From Gnomoniopsis sp. IMI 355080 (lineage: Eukaryota > Ascomycota > Sordariomycetes > Diaporthales > Gnomoniaceae): a stretch of DNA of 64,000 nucleotides. This document shows, in pieces, positions 11,247-23,500 of this stretch. The stretch spans positions 62,001-126,000 of the forward strand of contig JAPEVC010000021.1 in NCBI GenBank assembly GCA_027946555.1, read 5' to 3'. The notes beneath the pieces were generated by a model, which was not told the origin of the DNA, ran no database searches, and saw nothing but the letters and a program-made list of their open reading frames with translations. The position numbers and the translations under genes were made by a program. Each line of letters begins with the position of its first letter. Position 1 is the first letter of the stretch.

Positions 11247-13791
11247 CTAGTAGGGAGGGTTGTTGATCGCATCAGGGGCTGGGAATTGGAAGCCGGGCGG
11301 GAATACAGGCATGCCATTTTGATCCATTTGGACGCCAAAGCCGAATGCAGGTACGACAGGGTCATTATTCGGGTTGCTGTGGCTGTTGGGCCGGTCATCG
11401 TCCCGACGGCCGTGACCGTGGTCTCGGCCACCTCCGCGTCTGCCGTGACGGCCACCACGATCATTCCGATCGTCGCTATCCCGGTGAGCAGAAGATTTGG
11501 GACCATGGCTGCCTCCCTTGTCTGTTTGCATCCTACGAGAGATGGCTTTGGACGATACGCCGGCACCGATCTCAATGTCGGGCTCCTCTACCACCATGCC
11601 GTGAGAGATGGGCTTGCCACCGCTGCCACCCCACGGTGCCGTAAGCATCCACTTGCGGTCCGCTTCGGTAAGTTTCTGGATTGGGATGACAGAAACGCCC
11701 GTCTGGTAGTCACTGCAGTCTCGGGGGCCAAATCCGACTCCCCATCTGGTACGGAGCTGCGCGTCTGGAGAGCGGCTAGGCTCCATACCCGCTTTGGCAG
11801 CGACAGCGTCCTTACGAGTGTACATCTTGACGAATGCGTGACGTTTCTCTTTGTTCACGATGCACGTTTGGACGGCGCCAAAGCGGCTGAAAATGCTGCG
11901 TAGCTCGCTCTCAGGGCAGGTTACACCGCCCACAAACAGTGTACGACTCAGGACTTTAATGTGGTTCTGGGGTAGGGATGGGTCGAACTCAACGTGCTTG
12001 TGCTCCTGAAAGGCAGGCATCTCACCGCGCTGCGGGCTAGAGCCACGGCGGCCTGGCGGCGAGCGCTGCCGATAGGGACGAGCTCGATCCCGATCGTCAA
12101 AGCGGTCACGGGGCGGAGAGCTACGACCGAAATCTCCAAAGCGCCGGTCATCGCGGCCGCGGGGAGACTCACGGTGATCCCAGTGGCGGCCTGGTGACCG
12201 CGAGCGAGATCTACCACGCGTTCTATTTGTAGGAGATCTCACGTTACGATCATCAGGTCTCGGGGGTGCCCAGCCGTTACCATTACCGTTGGTAGGCATC
12301 GAGTACGCGCCTTGGTTTGGCTGAGGTGCCTGAGGCGCAGCAGTCGATGCTGCACCTGGGTTAAGTGCCTTTACGATAGCAGCAATCTGATCAGCTGGGA
12401 GACCTCTTGCCGCTAGCTGTTTGATGAGTTCCACCATTTGGTCAGCGCCACCCGTTGGCGCAACAGCAACACCAGGAAGCATTCCATTCATGGCATTAGC
12501 TGCACCGTTCTGGGCACCGAAGTTGGTCAGAGGTGGAGGCTGGGCTTGAGGTGGCATGAAGGGCGGGGCAGGCGCAGCCACGGGCGGCGCAGCTGATTGG
12601 GATGTTTGCAAGTATGGCAAACCTAGGCCTGGCTGGGCAGGAGTCATAAAGGACGGAACTGCAATGTTAGTAGGCGGGCCGGAGACAGCATACGGGGCAG
12701 ATGCTGGAGCGGACACGGGAGCGGGAGCTGGCGGGGTGCTTGAGCTCTGCTGAGCAATCTTGCTGAGATTGGCGAGCGTCTGGGCGAGGTTGGCTGGGAT
12801 GACCGGGGCAGCTGGTTGTGGCCGGGCGTTGTTGAGAGATGCCAGGACATTTGGAGGAGGACTGCCAGGAGGAGTAGTCGACTCTTCTACAGCGAGAATA
12901 CCAGTTAGATTAGACAGCGGGAAACTTCCCCGCGGCAAAGGCAGCGAGCAAAACGATTGTGACAGTCATGAGCTGTCAGGAGGAACATACTGTTTAGTTT
13001 TTGCTTGAAACTCTCAATCATGGCAGCGGGAAAGGTCTGGCCTTTCTCCCAAATATCGACGAGCTTTCTGATCTTGTCCTACACGTTTACAATACTGGTG
13101 AGTTTTCGTCCGGCACAGTTATCTCGGTCAGGGGAGCTTATGGTTATTCCAGATTGATGACACAGTGCGGTCTTCTACGAGTAGTTGAGTGGCCTCACTA
13201 CAGCGATAGATAGGTGGTACCAAACATAGTTGTCAAGGATGATCATAAGTCCAGTAGAGTGTGAGCACAAACGCACCTTTTGGTCTTGAGGGGCCGAGGC
13301 GATAATGTCGTCCATTAAGATGGGCATGAGTTCGGTGACTCTATTTACACCAGCGGCAGGAGTGCCATCTGGAGCAGCATTGCTGACAGGCTGGCCCTGC
13401 TGCTTTGCTTGTTCCAGCCATTTGCGGGTTACGGAGTCGACGACGTATAGTACGCCAAGTTTGTAGTTGGCAGGAGCCTTTCTGAAATGAGTGAAGATTT
13501 TCTGGATGAGGACTGACTCGGACTGAAAGTCGAATGTGGTCAGTATGGACGCATGTGGAGGGAGAGGATACGGCCAGGAGACAAGTTTGACATCAGTTGA
13601 GTTCTGGTGCTTGTGGTGCGAGGAGTCGAACTAGATTGATGCCATCATAGCACAGTCTTGGCGGGCCTTACCTGGACGTTGGCCATGCACAGGCTCGTGA
13701 CGGTGCTGATTCTAGAACCCGATACTCCTGGAGGCTTGAGGGCCAGCATAGCCTGGAGGCTGGTCTCCAGGTCCGCTACGGCAGACGACAT
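11247..13791 (-). CDS. seb1: CID and RRM domain RNA-binding protein, Seb1/Nrd1 (SCAF4/8) family
   Basis: Model: complement(join(11247..12886, 12991..13078, 13277..13522, 13672..13791)), 697 aa. Residues 1-151 are a CTD-interacting domain: SRISTVTSLCMANVQ, then ESVLIQKIFTHFRKAP, YKLGVLYVVDSVTRKWL and DKIRKLVDIWEKGQTFP. A Pro/Ala/Gln-rich linker follows, then an SR/RD-rich stretch (about 385-455). An RRM at about 465-535 has RNP2 LFVGGV and RNP1 HAFVKMY. The tail is Arg/Gly/Asp-rich. The family binds the RNA polymerase II CTD and nascent RNA to direct termination and 3'-end choice. The intron after MANVQ is taken to 13523, because the alternative acceptor at its middle would insert about 36 residues inside a conserved helix. 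The exon ending in QKLN is joined by a phase-1 intron. Confidence 0.9.
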
Positions 13792-15690
13792 GGTGATCAA
13801 TACGTTTGAGTTGCACCACAATCCACGAAACTACTCGTTGGCGACGATGGACTGCTGTTTGATGTGCTCTCTCTGCTCTCGAATGGGAGAGACAGTGGCG
13901 TGAATGTGCAGCAATGCTTGAGGATGCGGCTCGGTAGAGTCAATTGCAGATGATGGAGATCTGTCTGTGTGGACTTGTAGCCGTGGGGAACTCTGGCTCT
14001 TCCGCCCTTGTGATCCGTGCTTATCTGACCTCAATGGATGACCCTTTTGATTCTCCTCCTGTGACCTTTTGGCAAGGTGTTGGCTACAGTGGCACCAGCA
14101 GGCAAGCCTGAGTGGGAATCACCAGAGTTTTGAATCTTGTGGGAAGGCAGGTCGCAGTACAGTACAAAGCGTCAGCGTAAGCGTCTCGGTGGAAAGTCAA
14201 GGACCAGATAGATCCAGAGCACGCCAGAGAGTGTACGGTGGGCCGTCTAAGAAGGTGATCAAGCACTTCAGCCTGACCCTAAAATGTGCAGAGTTTTGTT
14301 TACTGCGATGAGAGGTAGAGGCACAACAGTTCTAATGGGGTCGAGGATTGCGCAGTGCAGGTGAGATGCGACAGCAATGTGTTTCGAAGAGTCGCACAAG
14401 CAGTGTCCGTTGCCAAAGGCCTGCTAAACCAGTCTGTAATACGTTCAGACGGGGCAGAAGAGGCTGAGACTACTGAAAATGCGATGGATACGGAGTCAGC
14501 GGGCGATTCCTCGATAGATTGGTTTAAAATGGCCGTGACAAGATGCCGATGGTTTGTCGAAATTGGGTTGTTGAAGGGAAGAAGTCAATCGTCGGGAGGT
14601 GTGGCAGCGTGACTGGATTTTATCAGGGAAAGAGGGGCCAGGTTTGTTAGCGCTGCACGAATTTTAGCGCCTGTTCGGCATCCAGTCCCAAGCTCCAAGG
14701 CAATTTAAGGTACCTCCTGCCTACATACCCATGTCCTGTGTCGCGGTTCACGAATTCCAAATGCTGATGGAATCCTATGTATCTGTAGTTTGGATCAGTG
14801 AGGACGCAATGATTGCAGACCAGCTTGTGATATGGCAACTATTGTCACTGACTGGAGCCATGGGCCAGTACCCATAAAACATGGTACAATAAGTATACCT
14901 CTACTACACGCACCAACTACTCATAGAGTAGCACAGGTACAAGTTGCTCCTTGCAGAGTACATTCATGCCTTCTACCTAGGTACATACCTGCTGACCTGA
15001 ACCTAGCCCAGCAGCATGTGCACAGTATCTCAATACGTAGTCTATGAAAGATGTATATTGTCTCCTCTGATGAAGTCCCCAGATTGTATTTCACATTGTC
15101 TGTCTATATCAGGGTTTCTCTGGTCTTCGGGAAATGAAACAGGTCTGTACCAGAAGCAAAAAAAAAAAGTGACTAAGCACCTTCCTCTCATGGCACCCGC
15201 GACTTCGGCTCTTCAGGTCGAGAAGAAGAGACCGATGACCTGCAGTATTGCAATTGTGACGTAAAGTTCTTCTCTGCTGCACAAGTATCAGCGACTCTGT
15301 ATGAACAACTATAACCATACCGGACAGACACCCGGCATTCGGGGAGGAAGTTCACATTTGGGCATGTTCATGTCGTGTAGACTGCAGAGAATATCCTGAT
15401 GATTGAAATATCATTGCATGGTGATGCGCAGGCGATGGCGCAGACTTGAATGTCTTGGACTGTTTGTAGTAGATACCAGCGGTACGGCATGGCAGGGCCC
15501 CTGCAGTGTTGTGTTGGGAAAGCCGCCCGGGCTTAGCCGGTCGGACTCAAAATTCCCTCGCTAGCTGTCCGGAATCCTCCACTTCTACATAGAATTGTTT
15601 CTCTCACAGCAACGTTTTCTTGGTTCTTATCTCCTTCACTCCTTTCCTCCTTCAGACCAACCAACACAGCTAGCCCGCACTGTCATCACC
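13792..15690. other. Long intergenic region between divergent genes; holds a TACCTAGGTAC and a GTACAGTAC palindrome
   Basis: About 1.9 kb between the Seb1/Nrd1-like gene (-) and citrate synthase (+), so it contains both promoters. It has GTACAGTAC at 14157-14165 and TACCTAGGTAC at 14974-14984, two palindromes that recur elsewhere in the window. A poly-A run lies near 15159. The last about 100 bases before 15691 are CT-rich. No coding signal. Confidence 0.5.
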
Positions 15691-17380
15691 ATGGCCTCTG
15701 CTATGCGCCTGGGTTCTGCCTCCCTGAGGTCCTCTCTCAGGGCTCCCGCCTTCCGCTCGACCTCGTTCGCGGCCGCCCGCTGCTACTCTGCAAAGACCCA
15801 GGTATGTGCTGTGTGCCCTGCGTGGTTCTCAATCTTCTTAACGAGGATCCGTACTGACCTTCCTGCCCTCCGTCAGACCCTGAAGGAGCGCTTCGCCGAG
15901 CTTCTGCCCGAGAAGATCGAGGAGATCAAGGCCCTCCGCAAGTCAGTCGCGAATCTCTGCTGGACGGATACTTTAACCTTACAGGCTTGCTGATCTCAAT
16001 TGCAATACAGGGAGCATGGCTCCAAGGTTATCGACAAGGTGACTTTGGACCAGGTTTATGGTGGCGCCCGTGGCATCAAGTCCCTCGTGTGGGAGGGCTC
16101 CGTCCTCGACTCCGAGGAGGGTATCCGCTTCCGTGGCAAGACCATCCCCGAGTGCCAGGAGCTTCTTCCCAAGGCTCCCGGCGGCAACGAGCCTCTCCCT
16201 GAAGGTGGGATTGTCCTCCTTTTGCAATGCTGTCCTCTTGATCATGCGCGCTAATGCCTGCTAGGTCTCTTCTGGCTGCTCCTGACCGGTGAGGTCCCCA
16301 CCGAGCAGCAGGTTCGCGACCTGTCCGCCGAATGGGCCGCTCGTTCCGATGTGCCCAAGTTCGTCGAGGAGCTCATCGACCGCTGCCCCTCTGACCTGCA
16401 CCCCATGGCTCAATTCTCCCTCGCTGTCACTGCCCTCGAACACACCTCTTCCTTTGCCAAGGCCTACGCCAAGGGTATCAACAAGAAGGAGTACTGGGGC
16501 TACACCTTCGAGGACTCCATGGACCTCATCGCTAAGCTGCCTACCATCGCCGCCCGCATTTACCAGAACGTCTTCAAGGGAGGCATGGTTGCCCCCGTCC
16601 AGAAGGACAAGGACTACTCGTTCAACTTCGCCAACCAGCTGGGCTTTGGCGAGAACACTGACTTCATTGAGCTGCTGCGTCTGTACCTAACCATTCACAC
16701 TGACCACGAGGGCGGCAACGTGTCCGCTCACACCACACACTTGGTCGGCTCTGCCCTCAGTTCACCCTTCCTGTCCGTCTCTGCTGGTCTCCAGGGTCTG
16801 GCCGGTCCTCTGCACGGACTGGCCAACCAGGAGGTTCTGAACTGGCTCGTCGAGATGAAGAAGTCCGTTGGCGACGATTTGAGCGATAAGGCCATCACCG
16901 ACTACCTGTGGTCTACTCTCAACTCTGGCCGTGTTGTGCCCGGTTACGGCCACGCTGTACTCCGCAAGACCGATCCCCGCTACATGGCCCAGCGCAAGTT
17001 CGCGCAGGAGAAGATGCCCAACGACCCCATGTTCCAGCTGGTCAGCCAGGTGTACAAGATTGCTCCTGGTGTGCTGACCGAGCACGGCAAGACCAAGAAC
17101 CCCTACCCCAACGTGGACGCCCACTCTGGTGTTCTGCTGCAGTACTACGGTCTCACCGAGGCCAACTACTACACCGTTTTGTTCGGTGTATCCCGCGCAA
17201 TCGGTGTCTTGCCCCAGCTGATCATTGACCGCGCCGTCGGCGCTCCCATTGAGCGGTAAGCTTACCACCATTCTAATATAATGTCTTACGTTGAGGAAGA
17301 CGCGTTACTGACATGATTCGTACCGCAGTCCCAAGTCCTTCTCCACCGAGAAGTGGATCGAGATCTGCAAGAAGCTTTGA
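15691..17380 (+). CDS. CIT1: Citrate synthase, mitochondrial
   Basis: Model: join(15691..15801, 15877..15941, 16011..16204, 16265..17255, 17329..17380), 470 aa. The first about 35 residues are a Ser/Arg/Ala-rich mitochondrial presequence ending near RCYSAKTQ. The enzyme condenses oxaloacetate with acetyl-CoA, entering the TCA cycle. Catalytic residues are in place: H307 in GPLHGLANQEVL, H353 in VPGYGHAVLR and D408 in PNVDAHSGVLL. Codon use is strongly C-ending, as in highly expressed fungal genes. Five exons keep frame throughout. The C terminus is KKL, close to but not a canonical PTS1, so dual peroxisomal location is not supported on sequence alone. The next gene downstream on the same strand encodes the mitochondrial citrate carrier. 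Confidence 0.97.
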
Positions 17381-18849
17381 GTTGACTACGGAAAGCAAGA
17401 TGGCGCGTTTAGAATGGCAACACATGGTAATTGCGACTGGTTGAGCATTTGTACAAAAGGAGCGAACGAATAGACGGGACTTCCCGAAGAGAAGTGTACA
17501 GGCGGGAACTACGACTACAGGTTGCATGAAGCGCTTCTGACGACCGGGGAGGTAGAATTGAGCGAAATACCCCGTCACTCGTGGCGCTTGTACAGTACGA
17601 TCTGTGTCCCAAAACATGTAACATTTGATTGAGCGTTCAAGAGAACCAATTCCACTTCGTGATGCTGGTGGCAAGAGAGTTGTCGACCGTCGTGTGCCGG
17701 ACCATACAAAGCCACCAAATCCCCCGTCTCGTGTCGGGAGTCAGCCAAAGCCGATCAGGGCTGGTCTTACGGCTGACGCTCTCGGGCCTCCCCTTTGTAC
17801 TAGTAGTGCGAAGTACGAAGTACGAAGTAGCTCTCGATAGGATTCTCCCCAATCGAGTCCGAACTTCGGGTTACGAGGAAAAGTCTGTGCCTTGATCTTG
17901 CTGATTTCGGATTATCCTGACCAGTTTGACGCACATCGACTTTAGTATATTTATTTATTTTGGGAGCGTTGGGAACTGACCCAACTTTTGAGGATCTCGG
18001 GATGCCCAGGGTGGGTCTTTGTTGAGATAGCTCCATGGTATGTCGGTGGGAATACGGTAAAGAATGCAGTGGGGCACGATTGGTAGCTGAGTAGCTTAGT
18101 AGTTGTAGAGATACTTGTTCACCAGGCAAATCCGAGTGGTGCTGATTGTACTTGCCCCGGCGCGTCTCTCGGGTTTCCAGGGTTCCAGGTTGTCAGCGCT
18201 GGTGCAAATGGGACCGCACTGTGTACTGTACAGTACATGCATGCCACATGAATAATATATTGAACCCCGAGTCGTGTTGGCTGCTCTCGAGCTTCTTATC
18301 GGGTAACCACCAGCTGAAAGCCTCGTCAATAAAACCGCAACTGTGTTTACCTCGAATACTTCATTGCCAGTCACAAGCTCCATTGTGCAATCAAGTGAGT
18401 GTCAACGCGTTCTCCTAGCCTGTGGCCTATATACGGATTGTTCGCGCTGGACAGGGGCTCTCGAATGACCTGCCCTTTCCACCTCCCTAAGCTGGAAATC
18501 CTCCGGGACAAAGCATCTTGACCGAAAGTGGCCGAACTGACATGTGCTCTTGCATTCGCAGCAGAACCTGAATTCACCGAGACACTTGCCGTCTGTGACC
18601 AGCTTGAATTCGCTCCCTGCGTCTTTGCCACAAAGAGATATTCCATGTCCGCTCCCCCCCCCCCACCTCAGCGATAAGCAGAACTGATTCCGGACATTAT
18701 ATCTGACTCTGTGCTCTCCAACAGAACAATCATCGACGCCTGCCGTCCACAACAAGTCTCCTCCCTCATACCCCGTCCACTCACCTGCGAAGAAGCACCC
18801 TCTTTCCCTTGGTCAGGGCCCCCTTCCCCGTCTCCAAACCGCCATCGTC
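17381..18849. other. Intergenic between citrate synthase and citrate carrier
   Basis: About 1.5 kb with the citrate synthase 3' flank and the promoter of the carrier gene. It contains GTACAGTAC at 17590-17598, a perfect 14-bp palindrome GTACTGTACAGTAC at 18223-18236, a triplicated 7-mer at 17807-17827 and an 11-C run near 18654-18664. No coding signal. Confidence 0.5.
17807..17827. repeat. Three tandem 7-bp units (tgcgaag, tacgaag, tacgaag)
   Basis: Read directly: two identical units preceded by one with a single change. A minor local tandem repeat downstream of citrate synthase, with no known function. Confidence 0.85.
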
Positions 18850-19945
18850 ATGTCCGCCGCCGCCGCCCCAGCGCCCGTCCCCGGGAAGCTGGAGAAGAAG
18901 CCCATCAAGTTCTCCAACCTGCTCCTCGGAGCCGGTCTCAACCTCTTTGAGGTCACCACCCTGGGCCAACCCCTCGAGGTCATCAAGACCACCATGGCCG
19001 CCAATCGCGGCGACGGCATGGCTGCCGCTCTGGGACGCGTTTGGTCCCGCGGTGGTGTATTTGGCTGTACGCTCTACTATGTCTTCTATTTCTTCTCATC
19101 ATGATCCCGCCAAAACTAATTCGCTGACGAGTCCTTCCTCTCCTTGTCCAGTCTACCAAGGCCTAATTCCCTGGGCCTGGATCGAGGCCTCCACCAAGGG
19201 CGCCGTGCTCCTCTTCGTTGCCTCGGAGGCCGAGTTCTATGCGCGCAACGCAGGCGCCTCCGAGTTCGTTGGCGGCATCACGGGCGGTGTGGCAGGCGGT
19301 GTGGCGCAGGCCTACGCCACCATGGGCTTCTGCACCTGCATGAAGACGGTCGAGATCACCAAGCACAAGGTTGCCGCTACCGGCGTCAAGCCGCCCTCCA
19401 CCTGGGCCACCTTTGCCGACATCTACCGCAAGGAAGGTATTGCTGGCATCAACAAGGGCGTTAATGCTGTGGCCATCCGCCAAATGACCAACTGGGGCAG
19501 CCGCTTTGGTCTATCGCGTCTGGCTGAGCAGGGCATTCGCAATTTCTCGGGCAAGGCCGAGGGCGAGAAGCTTAGCGCCATGGAGAAGATCCTCGCCAGC
19601 AGTCTGGGTGGTGGCCTGTCTGCGTGGAACCAGCCCATCGAGGTCATCCGGGTGGAGATGCAGAGCAAGAAGGAGGACCCCAACCGCCCCAAGAAGATGA
19701 CTGTGGGCAACACGTTCAAGTATATTTACTCGACCAACGGCATCAAGGGCCTGTACCGTGGTGTCACCCCCCGTATTGGACTGGGAATGTGGCAGACAAT
19801 TTGCATGGTTGCGCTGGGTGATATGTGAGTGGACACCATTGGCCAAGGCTCTTCACATTTACTGACTATGTTTTTTTTTCCCGCGTACAGGGCGAAGCAG
19901 TTGGTCGAGAAGGCGACTGGCGAGAAGGTCACGGCTAAGCATTAA
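18850..19945 (+). CDS. YHM2: Mitochondrial citrate/2-oxoglutarate carrier (Yhm2 family)
   Basis: Model: join(18850..19066, 19152..19824, 19891..19945), 314 aa, equal to the length I know for yeast Yhm2. The whole length follows that family: LLLGAGLNLFEVTTLGQPLEVIK at the first carrier repeat, YQGLIPWAWIEASTKGAVLLF, a second repeat with MGFCTCMKTVEITKHK, KGVNAVAIRQMTNWGSRFG, and a third repeat with NQPIEVIRVEMQSKKEDPN. Six transmembrane helices are expected in the inner mitochondrial membrane. Yhm2 exchanges matrix citrate for cytosolic 2-oxoglutarate, feeding cytosolic NADPH and acetyl-CoA supply, and was first described as binding mitochondrial DNA. The start at 18850 is supported by the LEKKPIKFSN lead-in. 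It lies 1.5 kb behind citrate synthase on the same strand. Confidence 0.95.
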
Positions 19946-20597
19946 AGCGACGGCGTTCAGGGTAAGGCACATGGGATATTGAATGATGTGATACCGGGTT
20001 TTACGCTGTTCTCTTTTTTTTTTCAAGACGAAGCCAAACACGAAGGAATGGCTGTAGGACCAATAACTTCATGGTTTGTGCGGAAATGGTATCTTCTTCT
20101 GACTCATATCTTACCTGTTCTGTACTACTTAACCGGTTCATCGACCGGTTCACGTAAGCGTGCATGGGATAGATTGCACAATTCTTTCGAAGACTAGATG
20201 AATTCAGCGCCTGACGGTCAACCATTCCGGAGTGTCTTTTCTTTCGGTCACTGAGTGAAACAGTAGAGCAGTCCATGTATCAGCACTCGATCGGACCTCC
20301 ACGGTGTGCGCATAGATCTCGAAACTAATTCCCATCAAGGGTGTCCTAAAATTTAATGAATCGGTTTTGAGATTTGGGCGATATCTTGAGGCACCTAACT
20401 AGAAGGGTTGGTATCGTCGTGCCGTTTCCATGGCACCTCCGTCCACGTATCAAGTTCCACCTTGATCGTTTCATGTGAGCCTTGAGAATACGTGGTGATT
20501 GTTTGGTCGTCGTGCGAGCTTCCAGGTCTCTGTCTGCCTTGCACCGCCTTCACACCTGTCACTTGTTCAAAGCATCAAGTCGTAATTAATGGGTAGT
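19946..20597. other. Intergenic between convergent genes, no gene seen
   Basis: About 650 bases shared as 3' flank by the carrier (+) and the WD40 gene (-). Poly-T near 20018. No coding signal. Confidence 0.55.
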
Positions 20598-23500
20598 TCA
20601 GACTTCATTCGAACCTAGAAAGAGGTCGTCTTGAATCTCCTTTGAGGGCTCGATCTTGGCTCTCTCCAACTCAACCTCATCGCCCTCTATCATACCATGA
20701 TACTCAGGACCTTCCCATAGCTCACGTTGGCCAACACCATCAGAAGAGAGCAAATCACGTATCTCCAGGCTGAGATTTTCGAACTTCAGGTCCAACTTGC
20801 AATTCCGTTCATGTCTCTGTATAAGCGCTCGGCGGCCGTCCTCCAGATCGACCATCTCCTCTGCGTCGTCTGGGGTATACGTCACTTGTCGAAGGACCTT
20901 GGTCTTTGACGGCAATGCGTCTGAATAAATCTTGGTATCCTCCAGTTGGCGGACGGCATATTGCGCAAACAGTTCCTGCGTAGGGTCATGCTCATAATGA
21001 AATTCCCTGCGGAAAAAGCCGGTGGAGGCATAGTTGACGTCTTTCACCGCGCCTATGGTAGGGTCGCCGGTATCCCTGAGCTGTCGCGCTGCGAGGAATT
21101 CACGGGCGGCACTCACGCCGCTCAAATTCACGGTCCCCGGTGGCGGTGGCGGTGCCGTGTGATGCCGAACCTCTGTCGGCTGACGTCTCGTAATGCAACC
21201 AAGGGCGCCGGGGAGCTTGACGAACGTGGGAGGCTGTCCGTCATCCTCATCCACCGATAGGACAAATACACGCCCACTCGCGTCGCCAACCACAAGTCTC
21301 GAGCGGTCAGGCGAGAAAGCTCCGAAAGAGATCTGTGCAGAGGCCTCGAGAATGACTTTGCCTCTAGCCTTCTTCTCCGACCTCACATTCCAAACTTTCA
21401 CCACGCCATCGGATGAGCCCGTATAAAAGCGATCCAGCGAAGAGCCCCAAGCTGTGAACTTGACACCCGTATCATCCTCAGCATCATTAATCCTGATGCC
21501 CTCGAGGGGTGGTCCGTGAGCCAGGACATGAGTCGGCTTGTCGGTTAGTGCTGTATCCCAGACATAAGTTTTGCCATCGGTGCAACCGGCAGTTACGTAG
21601 CTATATAAGACACTGTTCGGCATGATGGTGAGTTCGTTAATGTCCGCGGCCATGCAGTCGAGAGCTTTAAGCTCGCTGAAGTCACCGTTGAATTCATTAG
21701 AGCGGCCGAAAATGCGAACTTGAGTCTTGACTTTATTGTCTTTGAAGTCGATGCCTTTCGCGGACGTGGCCGCAATGAAAACCGGCCGATAGGGGTGCCA
21801 GAGAACCTCAAAAACGTTTTGCGAGTTAGCGCCTCGGATGTGGATGCTTTTGCCGGTAATGGCATCCCAAAGACAAAGTTCGCCAGTATTCAGGCTTTCT
21901 GGAGGAATATCGCCATCATCGCCCAAAATGCTTCGAGGGGAATAGCCGACCAATAGGTAGTGCTTTACACTATCCTCGAGGCCCCATTTCATCGTGGATG
22001 GACAGTACGTCCACTTATCTGTGTCGAGGTTGTTCATATTGATCCTTGAGCACGAGAAAGACGTGAAACTGCTCGCTGAAAAGCGACTATCGTCTTTACC
22101 CACCTTGTAAACCCTGACGGCACTTGTGGGTACATCCGCAGCTGTTGCAACCAGGCTAAACTCGGGGTGCTCGAACGAAGAAGCTTGCACGAAATTGGCG
22201 GGACCTTGATGCTCCCAAGTTCCGATACATCGCATTGAGCCACCAGAAGAGTCGATCTTCCAGGCTTTGACTGTTTTATCGAAGCTTGAAGTGAAAGCTC
22301 GGTCGTGGAGTGGATCATAGTCCGAAAACACTACTGAAGTATAAAGCCAGGGATCCTGCGTCTCACGCATCGCTGAGCTCGAATTTTCTCCTTTTTGCAC
22401 AATCGGTCGGACAACTCTGTGATCGGCATAAGCCTTCAACGTAGCATTCCCTCGAGAAATGGACCCCAGAACTAAGTTGCCAGGCTTGTTGTACTGCTGG
22501 TTGTGGGAGTCCATGTGTACGGTGGTTCCAGCAATGTAAGTCTGATTTGAGATCCAGGAAATCGTCGAGATATCGCCAGCACAATTCGTGAATTCAGACC
22601 TGATTTGCAGTCCGTTTTCCAGGATCTTGTGGAACTCGTTGGTGAAGTTCTCCAGACGCCTCATGCCTCCATATCTCCTTCCCGATATTTCTCCCGCAAG
22701 AAGCAGGGAAGCTAGGCGACTCTCTCGGAGGTCTTCGCCGCGCTTATCAAATGGATCCTTTTCAATCGAAAGTATATGCTGCTCCTGGGTAATCACCCGC
22801 TTGTTCATAACATCGTCCAGAAAGGCACGAATATCGTCCGCCTCTCTGCCTGGGATGCGATCACTGACATATGCCGTGAGTGAAGGGAGGGCACTCTCAG
22901 GGGATTTCCTCTTCTTGAGCAGCTTAGCAAGATCTCGGTGCGGATTGCGACTGGCCTCCTCGTGTACACCTAGTGCTTTTCGTGTAACCGCCAGGACCTT
23001 GTGGACTTCACTTAAAGAAAAGTCCACATGGAAGACTTCGGATCTCTGCAGGAGGGTCGGCTTCAACCTACTCAGGCGACCATTTCCTCGAAGGATAGCC
23101 TCCTTACTATTGGTCCCAGCGTACGGTCGACGTTCAAGTGCGAAGTAAGAACTTGGCCTGGTCTCGACTTTGTTTGGGACGTTGGATTTCCATTGCGCGG
23201 TCTTTGCCCGCGAATGGAAGTTCTGTGGTGTCGTCGGGGTATTGACGTTTGTTCTCGCCTGCTTGGCTGAATCTGGTGTATTGGGCACATTGCGACGCTG
23301 TCGTGAATGCCGGGGCGTGGAGGCTTGTTCGATCTCATATGCCGTTTCCCTAGAGACCGCCCGTCGAGAACTATTTTGGGGTTGCATTATAGGAGGCTGT
23401 GAGACTGGATGCTCTTGGAGTAGAGCCTGCTGGACTAAGGCTTTCGCAGCTGGTTCAGTCTGAACAGCCAGCTGTGTCTGGACGGTTGGATGCGCTACCC

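Noticed and set aside
13523..13671. An extra exon (FDSSHHKHQ...) inside the first intron of the Seb1/Nrd1-like gene
   Set aside because: It is open in frame with an acceptor at its start, but it would insert about 36 residues into a conserved CID helix; a single longer intron with a CTGAC branch site fits the family better.
17371..17380. Citrate synthase C-terminal KKL as a peroxisomal signal
   Set aside because: KKL is not a good PTS1 and the protein has a clear mitochondrial presequence.
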